Assembly: GCA_026018925.1 (NCBI GenBank)
Contig: JAKSZU010000002.1
Coordinates: 154,931,900-154,995,899 of the forward strand
Direction of reading: 5' to 3'
Origin: Tupaia tana
Taxonomy: Eukaryota; Chordata; Mammalia; Scandentia; Tupaiidae
Length of the DNA stretch: 64,000 nt
Shown here: positions 48,161 to 58,280 of the stretch, piece by piece
How positions within the stretch are numbered: the first letter of the stretch is position 1
How the letters are laid out: every line of letters begins with the position of its first letter
Position numbers and translations under genes: made by a program
The notes under the pieces: generated by a model
Databases searched by the model: none
What the model was told of the DNA's origin: nothing
Seen by the model: the letters and a program-made list of their open reading frames with translations, nothing else

Positions 48161-48411
48161 CTCAACTCTTTCTTTAGAAGCAGGGCACCCTACTTAATAA
48201 AACAAAATAAATTATTTGCACTGGTTAGAGTGCAATCCAGGAGGAATAGATTCAAACGGCTTTGAATAAGTTCTCCAAATCAAAGGCAAAACCGCAAGTG
48301 GAGAGGGGACTTATGCCAGTTGTTTGTCAAGAATGTAGAATGGTGCAAGCAAGCTAACAAGATGTCTTCTAACAGGGGATTGGGTATTCAGGAAATGCAG
48401 TCAAATTGACA

Positions 48412-48502
48412 AGGCTGAGATTTGAACCCGTAACCCAGTCAGCCACATGGGATCTGGCTTCCTCTGTGCTGCCACGTAACTGCTGCACTGTAAGGCTGAT
48501 CC
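48412..48502 (-). mobile_element. Head fragment of a SINE, antisense
   Basis: gagatttgaacccgtaaccc and agccacatgggatctggctt match the reversed tRNA-like part only. Confidence 0.5.
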
Positions 48503-48704
48503 TATAGCCCTGTTTCTCGTGCCCACTTTGTCAAGAGAGTTTCTAGAAAATGCCCCAAACCATTATTTAATATCACAAATCATCGCCCTAGGCAAGAAGC
48601 ACCAGCACCAACAGGCAAGCTGATTTGGGGTCATGGGAGGCTGGGTGATGGTGTGGCCCTTAGTACTGAAAAAACAAAGTGGAGGTGAGGAAGAGGAAGC
48701 ACCA

Positions 48705-49190
48705 CTGTCAAACGGAAAGTTCACGGGCCTTGGGGTCAGCAAGATCTGGTTATAAATCCCGACTTCTCCACTCAATCATTATGTGAGGGACCAGCAGATG
48801 GCATAAGGGTTACGTCACTGGAATCCCACGTAGTCAGCTGCAGTTCGAGTCCCAGACCCAGAAGCTTAAAACTCACACACTGGGTGTGAGTTGGTGTGTG
48901 CCCAAAGTCCCAAGAGGAGAACAAGAAAAAGGGATTGCGGGGTGGCCATTCCCCCGGGAGGTGATTTCTTACTTTCTGTCTCGTCTCTCTGGAGAGCACA
49001 CACACCCTATAGCAAAAATCTTTCTTAAAAAAAATGAAGAGACCTTGGGTGTTTTAGTTAACCTCTGTGAACCTCAGTTTTCTTACTCACACATAACGTG
49101 ATGACCATAACATCATTTACATCCTCGCAGTGTAGTTGTGAAAATTAGACATGTGGATAAAGTACACAACTTAGGACTTACTAGGCAATT
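48705..49190 (+). mobile_element. MIR split by a SINE-A insertion
   Basis: 48705-48786 has ttggggtcagcaagatctgg and cttctccactcaatc. After the SINE (48787-49030) it continues with gttaacctctgtgaacctca and gtagttgtgaaaattagac. The two halves join in MIR order. Confidence 0.65.
48787..49030 (+). mobile_element. SINE-A-like copy inside a MIR
   Basis: gggaccagcagatggcataa head and caccctatagcaaaaatctt end. Confidence 0.88.
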
Positions 49191-49250
49191 AGTTCTGTCC
49201 TATATCCAGATGACTCATATGCTATTGGGTTCCTATGGTTTCCACAAGAT

Positions 49251-49500
49251 TCTTTCTTTCTTTCTTTCCTTTCTTATTGCCAGAGAGAGATGAGGGGTGG
49301 GGTGGGGAGCTCCCAATCACTGGAGTGTGGTAGGTAATGCTGCAATCCCTTCCCCTCCATTTCTCCCTGCTGGGGTTTGGGACACACACACACGTATGCA
49401 CAGTGCCATGTGTTTTTCAAGCCACCAGGGCCAGGATTCAAACCGCGTTTGGCCGTTGTGAGATCCAGCTTTGTTAACCACCAGGCCATGGGGCTGGCCC
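49251..49500 (-). mobile_element. Older SINE, antisense, with (TTTC)n
   Basis: (tttc)n start, attgccagagagagatgagg, ccagggccaggattcaaacc and gccatggggctggccct end. Confidence 0.8.
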
Positions 49501-49644
49501 TCCACTGATTCTTCGAGCTCCCCGTAGGTCGGAGTCACGGCTCTCTTCCGGCAAAGTCTGTGAGATCAAGGTGCAGAGAGCTGCTGCGGGGAGCTGGGAG
49601 TCTGACGGTACTGAACAGGCCTGGTGTGTTTCATTTTCTATGGA

Positions 49645-50120
49645 CGGATTTACCACAAACAGAATCTTAAAACAACATGCGTTTATTGCCTCAGTCTCAG
49701 TGATCTGGAGTCCAGGCATGATTTAGGTGGATTCCATCTGTCCCGGCTGAAATCAAGGTGCCAGCTGGGCTGTGCTCTTTGGGCAAAAATACCTGTTTCC
49801 AAGCTCAAAAAGGTCGTCGGCAGAACTCAACTCCTTGTGGACACTCTCGGGATCTGCAGGCCTCCCTCGCTTCTGTTTGGAGTTGTTTGATTCTTGAAAG
49901 TCAACAGGAGGATCTGTCTTACCTCAGATATCTCCCCCCTTCAGGGACAGTCCGGACTCCTGTAAAGAGCTAACCTAATCAGATCGGGCTCACCCAGGAC
50001 AATTTTCTTTTCAGTTAATTCAAAGTCAGTCATTTAGAGACCTTAGTTGTGTCTACAACATCCACCTGTTTTGGCCACGCAGCCCACTGTGGTCACAGGA
50101 GTGAGAGGCCGTCATAGTCA
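49645..50120. mobile_element. Probable MLT1-like LTR remnant
   Basis: ttaaaacaacatgcgtttat, ctggagtccaggcatgattt, aaatcaaggtgccagctggg and ctgtttccaagctca appear in the order of MaLR (MLT1-type) LTRs. Confidence 0.4.
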
Positions 50121-51011
50121 CACATCCTGTCCACACTCAAGGGGACAGACTCATACAAGGCACACACAGAGGGGGTGGGAATCTGGGGGCCCAGCCTAGG
50201 AGTCTGCCGGCCATACTCGCCTCGTCACACCCAGCTCCAAGGAACGACTGAGGGCTGAGCCCGAGCGAGGGGTGAGTAAGGCTTGGTGGATGCCTTGTGA
50301 ATCAGCTCTTGATTCACCAGGTGAATTTTTTTCTTGCCATCTTTATATATTCTACAGAATCCCAGCAAACATTCTAGATGCCACAGCCACTAACATCATT
50401 CTTTCTGGGAATTGCGATGCCCTGGGGGAAGATCTCTAACCATCCCAAACCCCTTCCATTGGACCTGTCCCACATGCCTTCTTCATGTTGTCGTGTGCAG
50501 CCAGAGGGAGGCAGGTCACATGCCAGAGGTCTAAGTTTGGAAATACCCTTGGTCTCTACATGGGAAACTAAGGCCTAGAGGAGCACACTCACCTGGGCCC
50601 CTGCAGTGATGTCCCCACAGAGATCACCAGGGCTGGATGGGTGTGGTTGTCAAAGGAGACAAGTAACAATTGACTAGGATTTTAACAGGTGGTCTAAGGA
50701 GTGGTTGACAGCTAAAAAATGGAAAAAATACTAGCCAGTGTGGGTGGATCAGGGTACTTTCCACACAGAAGTGAAATGCCTGAATGAATACTACTATCGA
50801 AACACTGTTTTTAGAAATTGTCTTCAAATCAATTGGAGTTGAATTCATAAATTAAATTGAGGAGTATTTCCTTAGTATAAAACCTTCCTTTTCTCACTTA
50901 TTATGGAAAACATTTTTTTTCTATTTATATTAATAGATGCCATGAGACAAACTACATTTTGTAAGTAAGTCATTTGAAATCTCTCGAGGTCTACTAGGAT
51001 TAAAATAGCTA
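50121..51011. other. Intergenic, nothing recognised
   Basis: No repeat, coding or RNA feature seen; the same is true of 51663-52051. Confidence 0.35.
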
Positions 51012-51262
51012 CGGGCCCAACTGCTGTGGCAGGTGGAACACAGGTGCTCTGCATGGCTGGAAGCCACATGGGAACCGTGGGTGCGGATCCCAGGTCGACC
51101 TGAAGACACACCGGGTGTGTACAGGAGCCTAAGGAACTGGCATTCTAGGGGAAGGGGATTGCGATGTGGTAAGACTGTCCAGGCCGTTCCTTCCTCTCCC
51201 ATGTACATGCGTGTGTTCTTTATTAAAAATAAAAAATAAAAAATACACACACACACACACAA
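51012..51262 (+). mobile_element. SINE-D copy with (AC)n end
   Basis: gggcccaactgctgtggcag head, gggtgcggatcccaggtcga, tgtggtaagactgtccaggc and an AAAT-rich tail running into (ac)n. Confidence 0.65.
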
Positions 51263-51394
51263 AATAATGACTACTAAGTTGTCTTGTTCATTATCCTCTG
51301 CCCAGATTTCTGACATCAGATTGCTCCACTGTTCTTTTATCCTCACCCCTCCAAATGATTTTTTACATCTTTTTTGAGCTAAACTTCGTTTCCC

Positions 51395-51662
51395 CATAAG
51401 TTTATCCATTTATCTCTTTCCAAGAGACGGAGAGAGAGACAGGCACTCTACCATAAAGAGATCTGGTATACTGATCTCAGGCATAGAGACAGGCACTCCC
51501 AGCAGGGTGCCCATACCACGCCAGTCTCTGCTGGCCCAGTCTCTGGTGTGCACATGAGCTCACCCAGGGTGTTCGGGGAGGTTCTGGGACTTGGACTCGA
51601 GCCCAGGCCCTTCCTTCCCCATGTAGCTCCAGTCGCATTGCCATTGTGCTACTCCTGGCCCC
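51395..51662 (-). mobile_element. Diverged SINE, antisense
   Basis: gagacaggcactctaccata and gcatagagacaggcactccc repeat a short stretch; cttggactcgagcccaggcc and gtgctactcctggcccc mark the head. Confidence 0.6.
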
Positions 51663-52051
51663 TTGGCTAAGCTTCTTCATGCTACGGGGAGTGTTAGTTT
51701 TCCCGTAGGGAAGTTTTCCCCATGCTGACAGTAAGTGGAGTTAGATGAGAAAGACGTGGAATTCAACATGCAGAATTTAAAGCCAAATGGACACAGGTGG
51801 GCTGGATGAGAGCCGGGCAGACCACAGAGCCCCCGACGCAGTCCTCCAGTAAAGGGGAGCTCAGGAGCGGACACGGTGTGAACTTGGACTTCGCCTTTGA
51901 CTGAGGCTAGCACTGAAACAACGCTGGCTTTAGAGAGGCTCACGTCCGTGCCAGCAGTGGAGCCTGACCAGAAGGATACGAAGTAATCGGACATCTCCTG
52001 CAGTGTTCTTGGGAAGGCAAAATTGGACAGCCTCTTGGGAAATCCATAACT

Positions 52052-52324
52052 CTTTCTTTTTTTTTTTTTTTTCTTCTTTTTTTAAGAGAGATTTTTGCTA
52101 TAGGGCATGTGCACTCACCGAAGAGACAGGGAGAGACAGAAAGTGAGAAATCACTCCCCAGGGGGATGGCCACACCACTATCCCTTCTCTTTCATTCTCT
52201 GGGATTTGGGGCACACATGCACATGTGCCTTGCATGAGTTTCAAGCCATTGGGTCTGGGACTTGAACCATAGTCAGCCATGTGGGAGTCCAGCAACATAA
52301 TCACTATGCCATCTGCCGATCTCA
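52052..52324 (-). mobile_element. SINE-A-like copy, antisense
   Basis: gatttttgctatagggcatg start and actatgccatctgccgatct end. Confidence 0.87.
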
Positions 52325-52461
52325 GCGATTGTTTCTTATAAAGTAAAATATACACTTATCCTAAGAGCCAGCCATTCTACTCCTATATGTTTAATCAAGA
52401 CAGATGAAAATGTACATCTGCTATGAGAATTACACACAAGTAAATGTTCATAGCACTTTTG

Positions 52462-52912
52462 AAAAAAAAAAAAAAAAAGAATTATTTCATTTAACTTTAT
52501 TTATTTATCCTTTTTTGGAGAGGTTTTTGCTATAGGGCATGTGTGCTCGCCAGAAAGACAGAGAGAGACAGAGAGACAGAAAGTGAGAAATCACCCCCCA
52601 GGGGGGATGGCCATGCCACAATCCCTTCTCCTCCATTCTCCTCTCGGGATCTTGGACACACGCGCTCGGCGTGAGCTTTAAGCCAACGGGTCCGGGATTC
52701 AAACCACAGTCAACTACATGGGAGTCTGGTGACATAGCCATTACGCTAACTGCTGGTCCCTATTTATTTATTTATTTTAAAATTTTTATCAGAGAGGAAC
52801 AGAGTGAGAGAGAGATGGAGCAAGCGAGAGCAAGCTGCTAGGTCTGGGACTCGAACCACAGTCAGCCATGTGGGAGTCCAGTGCCCTTAACCCTCATGCC
52901 ACCTGCTAGCCC
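52462..52912 (-). mobile_element. SINE-B copy, antisense, split by a SINE-A
   Basis: aagaattatttcatttaact (52478-52509) and, after the inner SINE, tttatcagagaggaacagag to catgccacctgctagccc. Confidence 0.88.
52510..52760 (-). mobile_element. SINE-A copy nested in a SINE-B
   Basis: gaggtttttgctatagggca start and gctaactgctggtccc end. tatttatttat on both sides. Confidence 0.92.
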
Positions 52913-52920
52913 TGATAGCA

Positions 52921-53085
52921 CTTAAAAAAACAATTTATTTAATATTTGTATTTATTATTATTATAAATTTGACCAGAGAGAGACAGAGAGAGAGAGTGAG
53001 AGAGCAAGCCACCAGGGCCAGAACTTGAATTGTGGTCGGCCATGTGGGAGTCCAGCACCTTAACCACTACACCACCTGCCAGCCC
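52921..53085 (-). mobile_element. SINE-B copy, antisense
   Basis: caatttatttaatatttgta, tttgaccagagagagacaga and actacaccacctgccagccc. Sits in the L1M tail. Confidence 0.85.
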
Positions 53086-53214
53086 CAAACACTTTTATTC
53101 ATAGTAGCCCACAATTTAAACAACACAAAAGTCCATCAAATGTGAAAGCAAAACCAAATTAAAGTACAGGTACACAGTGGACTAGTATTCACCAAGTGAA
53201 GAACAGCAACAGCT

Positions 53215-53666
53215 CCCTGTGCTTCGGGAGCCAGATCCCACATGGATGACCGTGGTTCAAACTACAGCTCCAGGGACCGGCAGTTAGCATAATGGCTATG
53301 TCGCTGGACTCCCATGTAGTTGGCCGCGGTTCAAGTCCCGAACCCGGTGGCTTAAACTCACGCCGGGCGCGTGTGCATGTGTGCCCAAGATCCCGAGAGG
53401 AGAATGGAGGAGAAGGGATTGTGACATGGCCACCCCCCGGGGGGTGATTTCTTGCTTTCTGTCTCTATGTCTCTCTCTGTCTTTCTGGCGAGCACATGCG
53501 CCCTGTAGCAAAAACCTCTCCAAAACAAACAAACAACAAAAAAAACCCCTGCAACTCCAGCAGCTTGGAAAACATTCCAGGCACATGTGTGTGCATACCC
53601 ACAATCATGAAAGGATAGAAAAATGGAGGAGAAAATATTTCAGTGCAACCACACCTTATTGGACAT

Positions 53667-53720
<54 letters not shown>

Positions 53721-53765
53721 TGGCAAGTGCATGTGCTCTCTGGTATTTTTAAAATTTTTTAAAAC
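53215..53765 (+). mobile_element. Older SINE split by a SINE-A, with (CT)n
   Basis: Head part 53215-53272 (gggagccagatcccacatgg); the rest 53552-53765 contains ccaggcacatgtgtgtgcat and a (CT)n run at 53669-53714. Confidence 0.83.
53273..53547 (+). mobile_element. SINE-A copy nested in an older SINE
   Basis: gggaccggcagttagcataa head and gccctgtagcaaaaacctct end; an (acaa)n-type tail and partly conserved ctccag flanks. Confidence 0.9.
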
Positions 53766-54120
53766 CATAAATATAAAAAATTAAAAAGAATAAAATATTG
53801 ATAGACACAATATGGTGAGTCTCAGAAGTATCTTTCCAAGTGAAAGAAGCCAGAAACAGTGCATATTATATGATTTTATTACATAAAGGTTTAGAATAGG
53901 CAAAAACTAAACCATTGTGAGATAAATCAGATTAGGACTTGCCCAGGGCAGGGGTTAGGGATGACCATCTGCAAGGGGCACCAGGAAGACTTGGGTGGTT
54001 AATGGAAATGTTCTCTACCTGGATGGTGACAGCTACAGGTGTATACGTTGCCTAGAACTCCACAAACTGTAGTCTTCACGTGAGTGCATTTTATGGTATG
54101 TAAAATATTCATTATTGTAT

Positions 54121-54366
54121 AAAAAAATTTGTTTCTTACATGGTATGTGTGCTCCCTGGAGAGAGACAGAGAAAGAGAGAGAGAAGGAAAGTAAGAAAGC
54201 ACCCCCAGGAGGATGGCCATGCTGCAGTCCCTTCTCCTCTCAGGATTTTGGGCACCCATGCACATGCACCCAGTGTATTTTTCAAGCTGTCAAATCTGAG
54301 ACTTGAACCACATGGTCAGCCATGTGGGATCCAACTGCCTTAACAACCATGCCAACTGGCTGGCCC
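54121..54366 (-). mobile_element. Older SINE, antisense
   Basis: cttacatggtatgtgtgctc start and aacaaccatgccaactggct end. Confidence 0.82.
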
Positions 54367-54369
54367 TGA

Positions 54370-54611
54370 GTTTTTCTTTTGGAAAAAAAAAAAAAAAAAT
54401 TGCCAGAAGACATGTGCACTCAACAAAGAAAGACCAGAAAAGGGGGGAGGGACAAAAAAGTACTCTTTCTTGTGGAATACCCATGCCACAATGCCTTCTC
54501 TTCTCCTGTCAGGATTTAAGCACACATGCACATGGGTGCCGCCTGTTTTGCTATCATGCAGTCAGCCATGTGGGATCCAGCCACCCTAACAACCATGCCA
54601 CAGGTTGATCC
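54370..54611 (-). mobile_element. Older SINE, antisense, adjacent
   Basis: Internal A-run near its tail, aagacatgtgcactcaacaa and ccaccctaacaaccatgcca end. Confidence 0.75.
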
Positions 54612-55046
54612 CTACTGTGTACACATGTTAAACCCCAGCAAAGTTGATTTTTTAAAATGTCCTAAGTATGGGGTTTCCACTGGAGAAAACATGACCTAGG
54701 TCACTGTGTGTCACTAGAGACATCTGAAACTAATGCCATGCTTCTCAATTCCAATGGAATTCCTATTTACCTGATAGAAAAACACAGTAGGGATGGAGCA
54801 GATGCATTTCTCCCTGTTCCTCCTATTAAGGACTGCTTAAAAGCTAAGATTTTACATATAAAACAAAAACAAGAAGACTCTGAAAGTGGACAGAAGAGAG
54901 AATTCAGTGTAGGAGACTAGGAACCAAGGAATGGTATAGAAGAGAGTCTCCCGGGTTTTTTTTTTGTTTGTTTTATACATCCTGGACTGGTTGCTGCAGA
55001 AGCCAGTCATCCAAAAACGTCAATGGATGTAGACTTAAAACACAAT
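54612..55046. other. Unassigned segment with a 70-codon frame
   Basis: The frame at 54708-54920 is open on the + strand but matches no family I know. The sequence may be an old repeat. Confidence 0.3.
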
Positions 55047-55305
55047 AAAGGGGTCAGCAGATGGCATAGTGGTTATGTTGCTGGACTTCCACATGGCCAA
55101 CCATGGTTCAAGTCCTGAACTTGGTGGCTTGAAAATCATGCAAGGTGTGTGTGCATGCATGCCCGGGAGGAGAATGGAGAAGAAGGGATTGTAGCATGGC
55201 ATCTCCCTCTAGAGGGTTGATTTCTCACTTTACCTCTCAGTGTCTCTGTCTCTCTCTCTCTGGCAAGCACTTGCACTCTAAGGCAAAAACCTCTTAAAAA
55301 AATAA
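55047..55305 (+). mobile_element. Older SINE, first of a triple
   Basis: ggggtcagcagatggcatag head and gcactctaaggcaaaaacct end. Confidence 0.85.
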
Positions 55306-55311
55306 AAACTA

Positions 55312-55563
55312 GGGACCAGCCGTTAGCGTAATGGCTATGTCATGAACGCCCATGTAGTCGACCGCGATTCAAGTCCTGGACCCGGTGGCTTAAACTATGC
55401 CGGGTGTGTGTGCATGCGTGCCCAAGATCCCGAGAGGAGAATGGAGGAGAAGGGACTGCAGCATGGCCATCCCCCCTAGGGGGTGATTTCTTGCTTTCTG
55501 TCTCTGTATTTCTGTCTCTCTGGTGAGGGCACACGCCCTATAGCAAAAACCTCTCAAAAAATA
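55312..55563 (+). mobile_element. SINE-A copy, second of a triple
   Basis: gggaccagccgttagcgtaa head and gccctatagcaaaaacctct end. A few bases around the A box spacing (gtcatgaacgccc) are missing. Confidence 0.92.
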
Positions 55564-55569
55564 AATTAA

Positions 55570-55860
55570 GGAAACCAGCAGTTAGCGTAATGGCTATGTC
55601 GCTGGACTCCCATGTAGTCGACCGCAGTTCACGTCCTGGACCCGGTGGCTTAAAACTCACGCCGGGCGCATGTGCATGCATGCCCAGGATCCCAAGAGGA
55701 GAATGGAGGAGAAGGGATTGCGGCGTGACCATCTGCTATGGGGGATAATTTCTCGCTTTCTTTCTCTTTGTCTTTCTCTGTCTGTCTGGCGAGCGCACGT
55801 GCCCTATAGCGAAAATCTCTCAAAAAAATAAATAAATAAATAAAATTAATTAATTAATTA
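55570..55860 (+). mobile_element. SINE-A copy, third of a triple
   Basis: ggaaccagcagttagcgtaa-type head (gaaaccagcag), gccctatagcgaaaatctct end, then an aaat/taat-rich tail. Confidence 0.92.
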
Positions 55861-57523
55861 ATTAAATAAGAACAAAATAAGAAGCATCTCAAAAACCCTG
55901 CTCTCTCTAGCCAAGGACCAGGAAAGGGCCAGTCTCAGAAGACAGAATATGGTCACACAATAACTAACCTGCTCCGCCCCAACAGCAAAGGAGGAAAACC
56001 TTGGCCCCAGTCCACCCTGCCAGCAGAGGTACCCCAAGCAGGAGAACTTGCTCTTTCTCAAGTGGGTACTGTTTCTTCTGAGAAAATGTTAACATTTTCA
56101 GGGAAGCCATCAGGATAATTGATGACTAATGACAATTTTAAAACAATCCAGTGCCTCCTTCTGGAGGAGCTAATATTCCCAAAGGGTCCATACATCCCTG
56201 TCTTCTGGAACTGCTCTCTCTCTGGTACAAGTCTTCTTTGTTTCTCTTTCTCAGATTGGTACCTTGAATCAAAACACAATGGCCAGTATTTTCTGACAAA
56301 TTCAGGGCGGAACGTACTGACATCTTGCCAATTGTCGGGATGACTTTGCACCCAAATTTTCTCAATGCCACTTGGCATTGCTGAAGAATTACTTCCACTT
56401 CCCAGGAATTCAACACGTGGCCTGGCACACAGGAACGAAGCTGGGATTCTAAGAATGATTCGAAGTGGGAAATGACTCAGCTGTTACAATCTTGAGAAAG
56501 AGTTGCTTCACTCATGGCAAGACGTGGGATGATTAATTTTTTTTCAGATCTTTGGCATCATGTTTTGGAGTTAATTTTTAGCATTTATTTAATACTTTTA
56601 TAATTATTATGTGACTTTTATTGGCATATGTTAATAAGTACTAGGTTTTGAAGTCTCGCCAAACCAATAAAATGGGCCCAGTTATTCTCTTATATGACAT
56701 GACTGACTGTAAAGGCCAAGTTGTTATAACTTAAAGTAATACGAAGGGTTTTATACACATATAAATTAATGTACATATACTTAAATCTGTAAAGGTATCT
56801 GGAATTTTTATTGCATTAACTTCAAAATTATATGGGCATTATTATAGCTTTTTCATTGTACAAAAAGTGAAAACATCTACTAGACTTATAAATGTTGGAA
56901 TACTAGACACATTTGAGATTGTTAGTGTCATCTTGTGTTGTTTCTCATTTCTGATTCCAAGTGGGGTAGATAATGAGTCGAATTCCTCCTGGATCTCTGT
57001 ATTGCTTTTGACAAGCGCAATTCACAGCAAAATTTGTGAAACAAAATTTCTTGCAAGTAAGTTGAAATATAGTGGCTTACAGTCATTTCCACACCAAACA
57101 TGTTGAAGACCTAAAATAATATTTTAGAATTATCTGAGAAAGATCAAATGGACATATGTCTGACATTCTATCTTTCCATTTAAAACAAATGTAGCAACGA
57201 GCTGCTATGGGAATTCTAGGGATTACACTTAGTGCTGACTGATACGCTGGGGAGGACATCTTTTTGTTTTTTTCCTTAAGGAAATCTAAAACTCTTTACA
57301 TTTTTAGCTCCTTCTGTAGTTAGTTTATAGTTAAAAGGTCATTTTTCTTTCCTTTTTCTTTTTGTTGTTGTTGTTTGTTTGTTTTTCTGCAGCTGCTACT
57401 AATTTTGTGTTTAAAAGAACTAATGGGGAATGATATTTTTTAAAGGATTGAATGTGCTTAAGAATCAAGGTTTTGGAATGTATAAATGCCTTTCTAGGAT
57501 ATTACTATTTTTTTGCTAGTCAT
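55861..57523. other. Unassigned segment next to the young L1
   Basis: On the - strand, 56428-56058 is open in two overlapping frames (96 and 106 codons). The amino-acid composition is plausible for decayed coding sequence, but I recognise no family. It could be an old retroviral or retrocopy fragment. The rest is AT-rich unique sequence into which the L1 inserted. Confidence 0.3.
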
Positions 57524-57535
57524 AAACATCTTTTA
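57524..57535. repeat. Left target-site duplication of the young L1
   Basis: aaacatctttta, repeated at 63424-63435 directly after the L1 tail. Confidence 0.85.
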
Positions 57536-57536
57536 G

Positions 57537-58280
57537 ACAACCCCATCTTTCGACCCCTGGGCCAGGATCTCCGAGGGAGGACTGCCCCCCAGTAGTTCCA
57601 GCCCCGGGACCCCCAGGCCAGAGCCCCCTCTTTCAGCCAGGAACGCCCTCAGTTCATCCACACCACACCCCCATCTTTCGACCCCTGGGCCAGGATCTCC
57701 GAGGGAGGACTGCCCCCCAGTAGTTCCAGCCCCGGGACCCCCAGGCCAGAGCCCCCTCTTTCAGCCAGGTACATTTTTTTTCCTTTTTTTTTTTTCTTTC
57801 TCTGTCCTGTTATCCACATCTTTCAATTGTAAATTTCTCTCTTCTGATCAACACACAGGAACGCCCTCAGTTCATCCACACCACAACCCCATCTTTCGAC
57901 CCCTGGTGAAATCGCGCACCGCGCGCTACATGGCGCGCGACTTTTTCTTTATTCTACATATTATTTTCTTCCCAGTTTCCCAATCCTCACATCCTTTATC
58001 TGCACCATCCCTGGATGTCCAGATAGGTCTAGAATTACAATTCTGAAACATTCTAGCATTTTAAGACTCTCTAGAATCCTCCAGTTCCCTGAAACACCTG
58101 TGAAGAAGGAGATACATTTCTTTGGACACCTGAAGTGAATACTTTTTCTTGGTTTATATTACTGAACACAATTGAAGATAGACTTCGGCTGTCTCCATTC
58201 CATATCAGAAAGGAAACACACTTGCTTCTATTAGAAGAAACCTTCTGGTAAAAGGTTTTTCAAAGGGAACACATCTCCCA
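57537..58280 (+). promoter_or_regulatory. L1 5' UTR with tandem 128-bp monomers and an intron-like segment
   Basis: Two kinds of block alternate. An 81-bp block (57560-57640 and 57688-57768) starts ggccaggatctccgaggg; a 47-bp block (57641-57687 and 57859-57905) starts gaacgccctcagttcatc. The array begins with a truncated 47-bp block at 57537-57559. Between the second 81-bp block and the last 47-bp block lie 90 bp (57769-57858) that start with GT, contain a long pyrimidine tract and end in cacacag. After 57905 comes unique GC-rich leader (gtgaaatcgcgcaccgcgcg), then AT-rich leader up to ORF1. L1 5' UTRs hold an internal RNA polymerase II promoter; tandem monomers are best known from mouse L1. 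Confidence 0.85.
57769..57858 (+). other. Intron-like 90-bp segment in the L1 5' UTR
   Basis: Starts GTACAT and ends CACACAG, has a T-rich tract at the 5' side and a further pyrimidine stretch ttctctcttct near the 3' end, with a branch-point-like ctgatcaac about 10 bases before the AG. The equivalent junction in the first monomer (57640/57641) lacks it exactly. Whether it is spliced in vivo is inference. Confidence 0.55.

Larger units (their letters stand above)
52345..54123 (+). mobile_element. L1M-type 3' end, sense, broken up by several SINEs
   Basis: Pieces at 52345-52455 (ttctactcctatatgttt and then gttcatagcac), 53088-53214 (attcatagtagccc and agtccatcaa) and 53770-54123 (aagtgaaagaagccag, then tatatgattttattac, ggtgacagctacag, and attttatggtatgtaaa) occur in the order of an L1MB-like tail. 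SINEs occupy the gaps. Confidence 0.7.
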
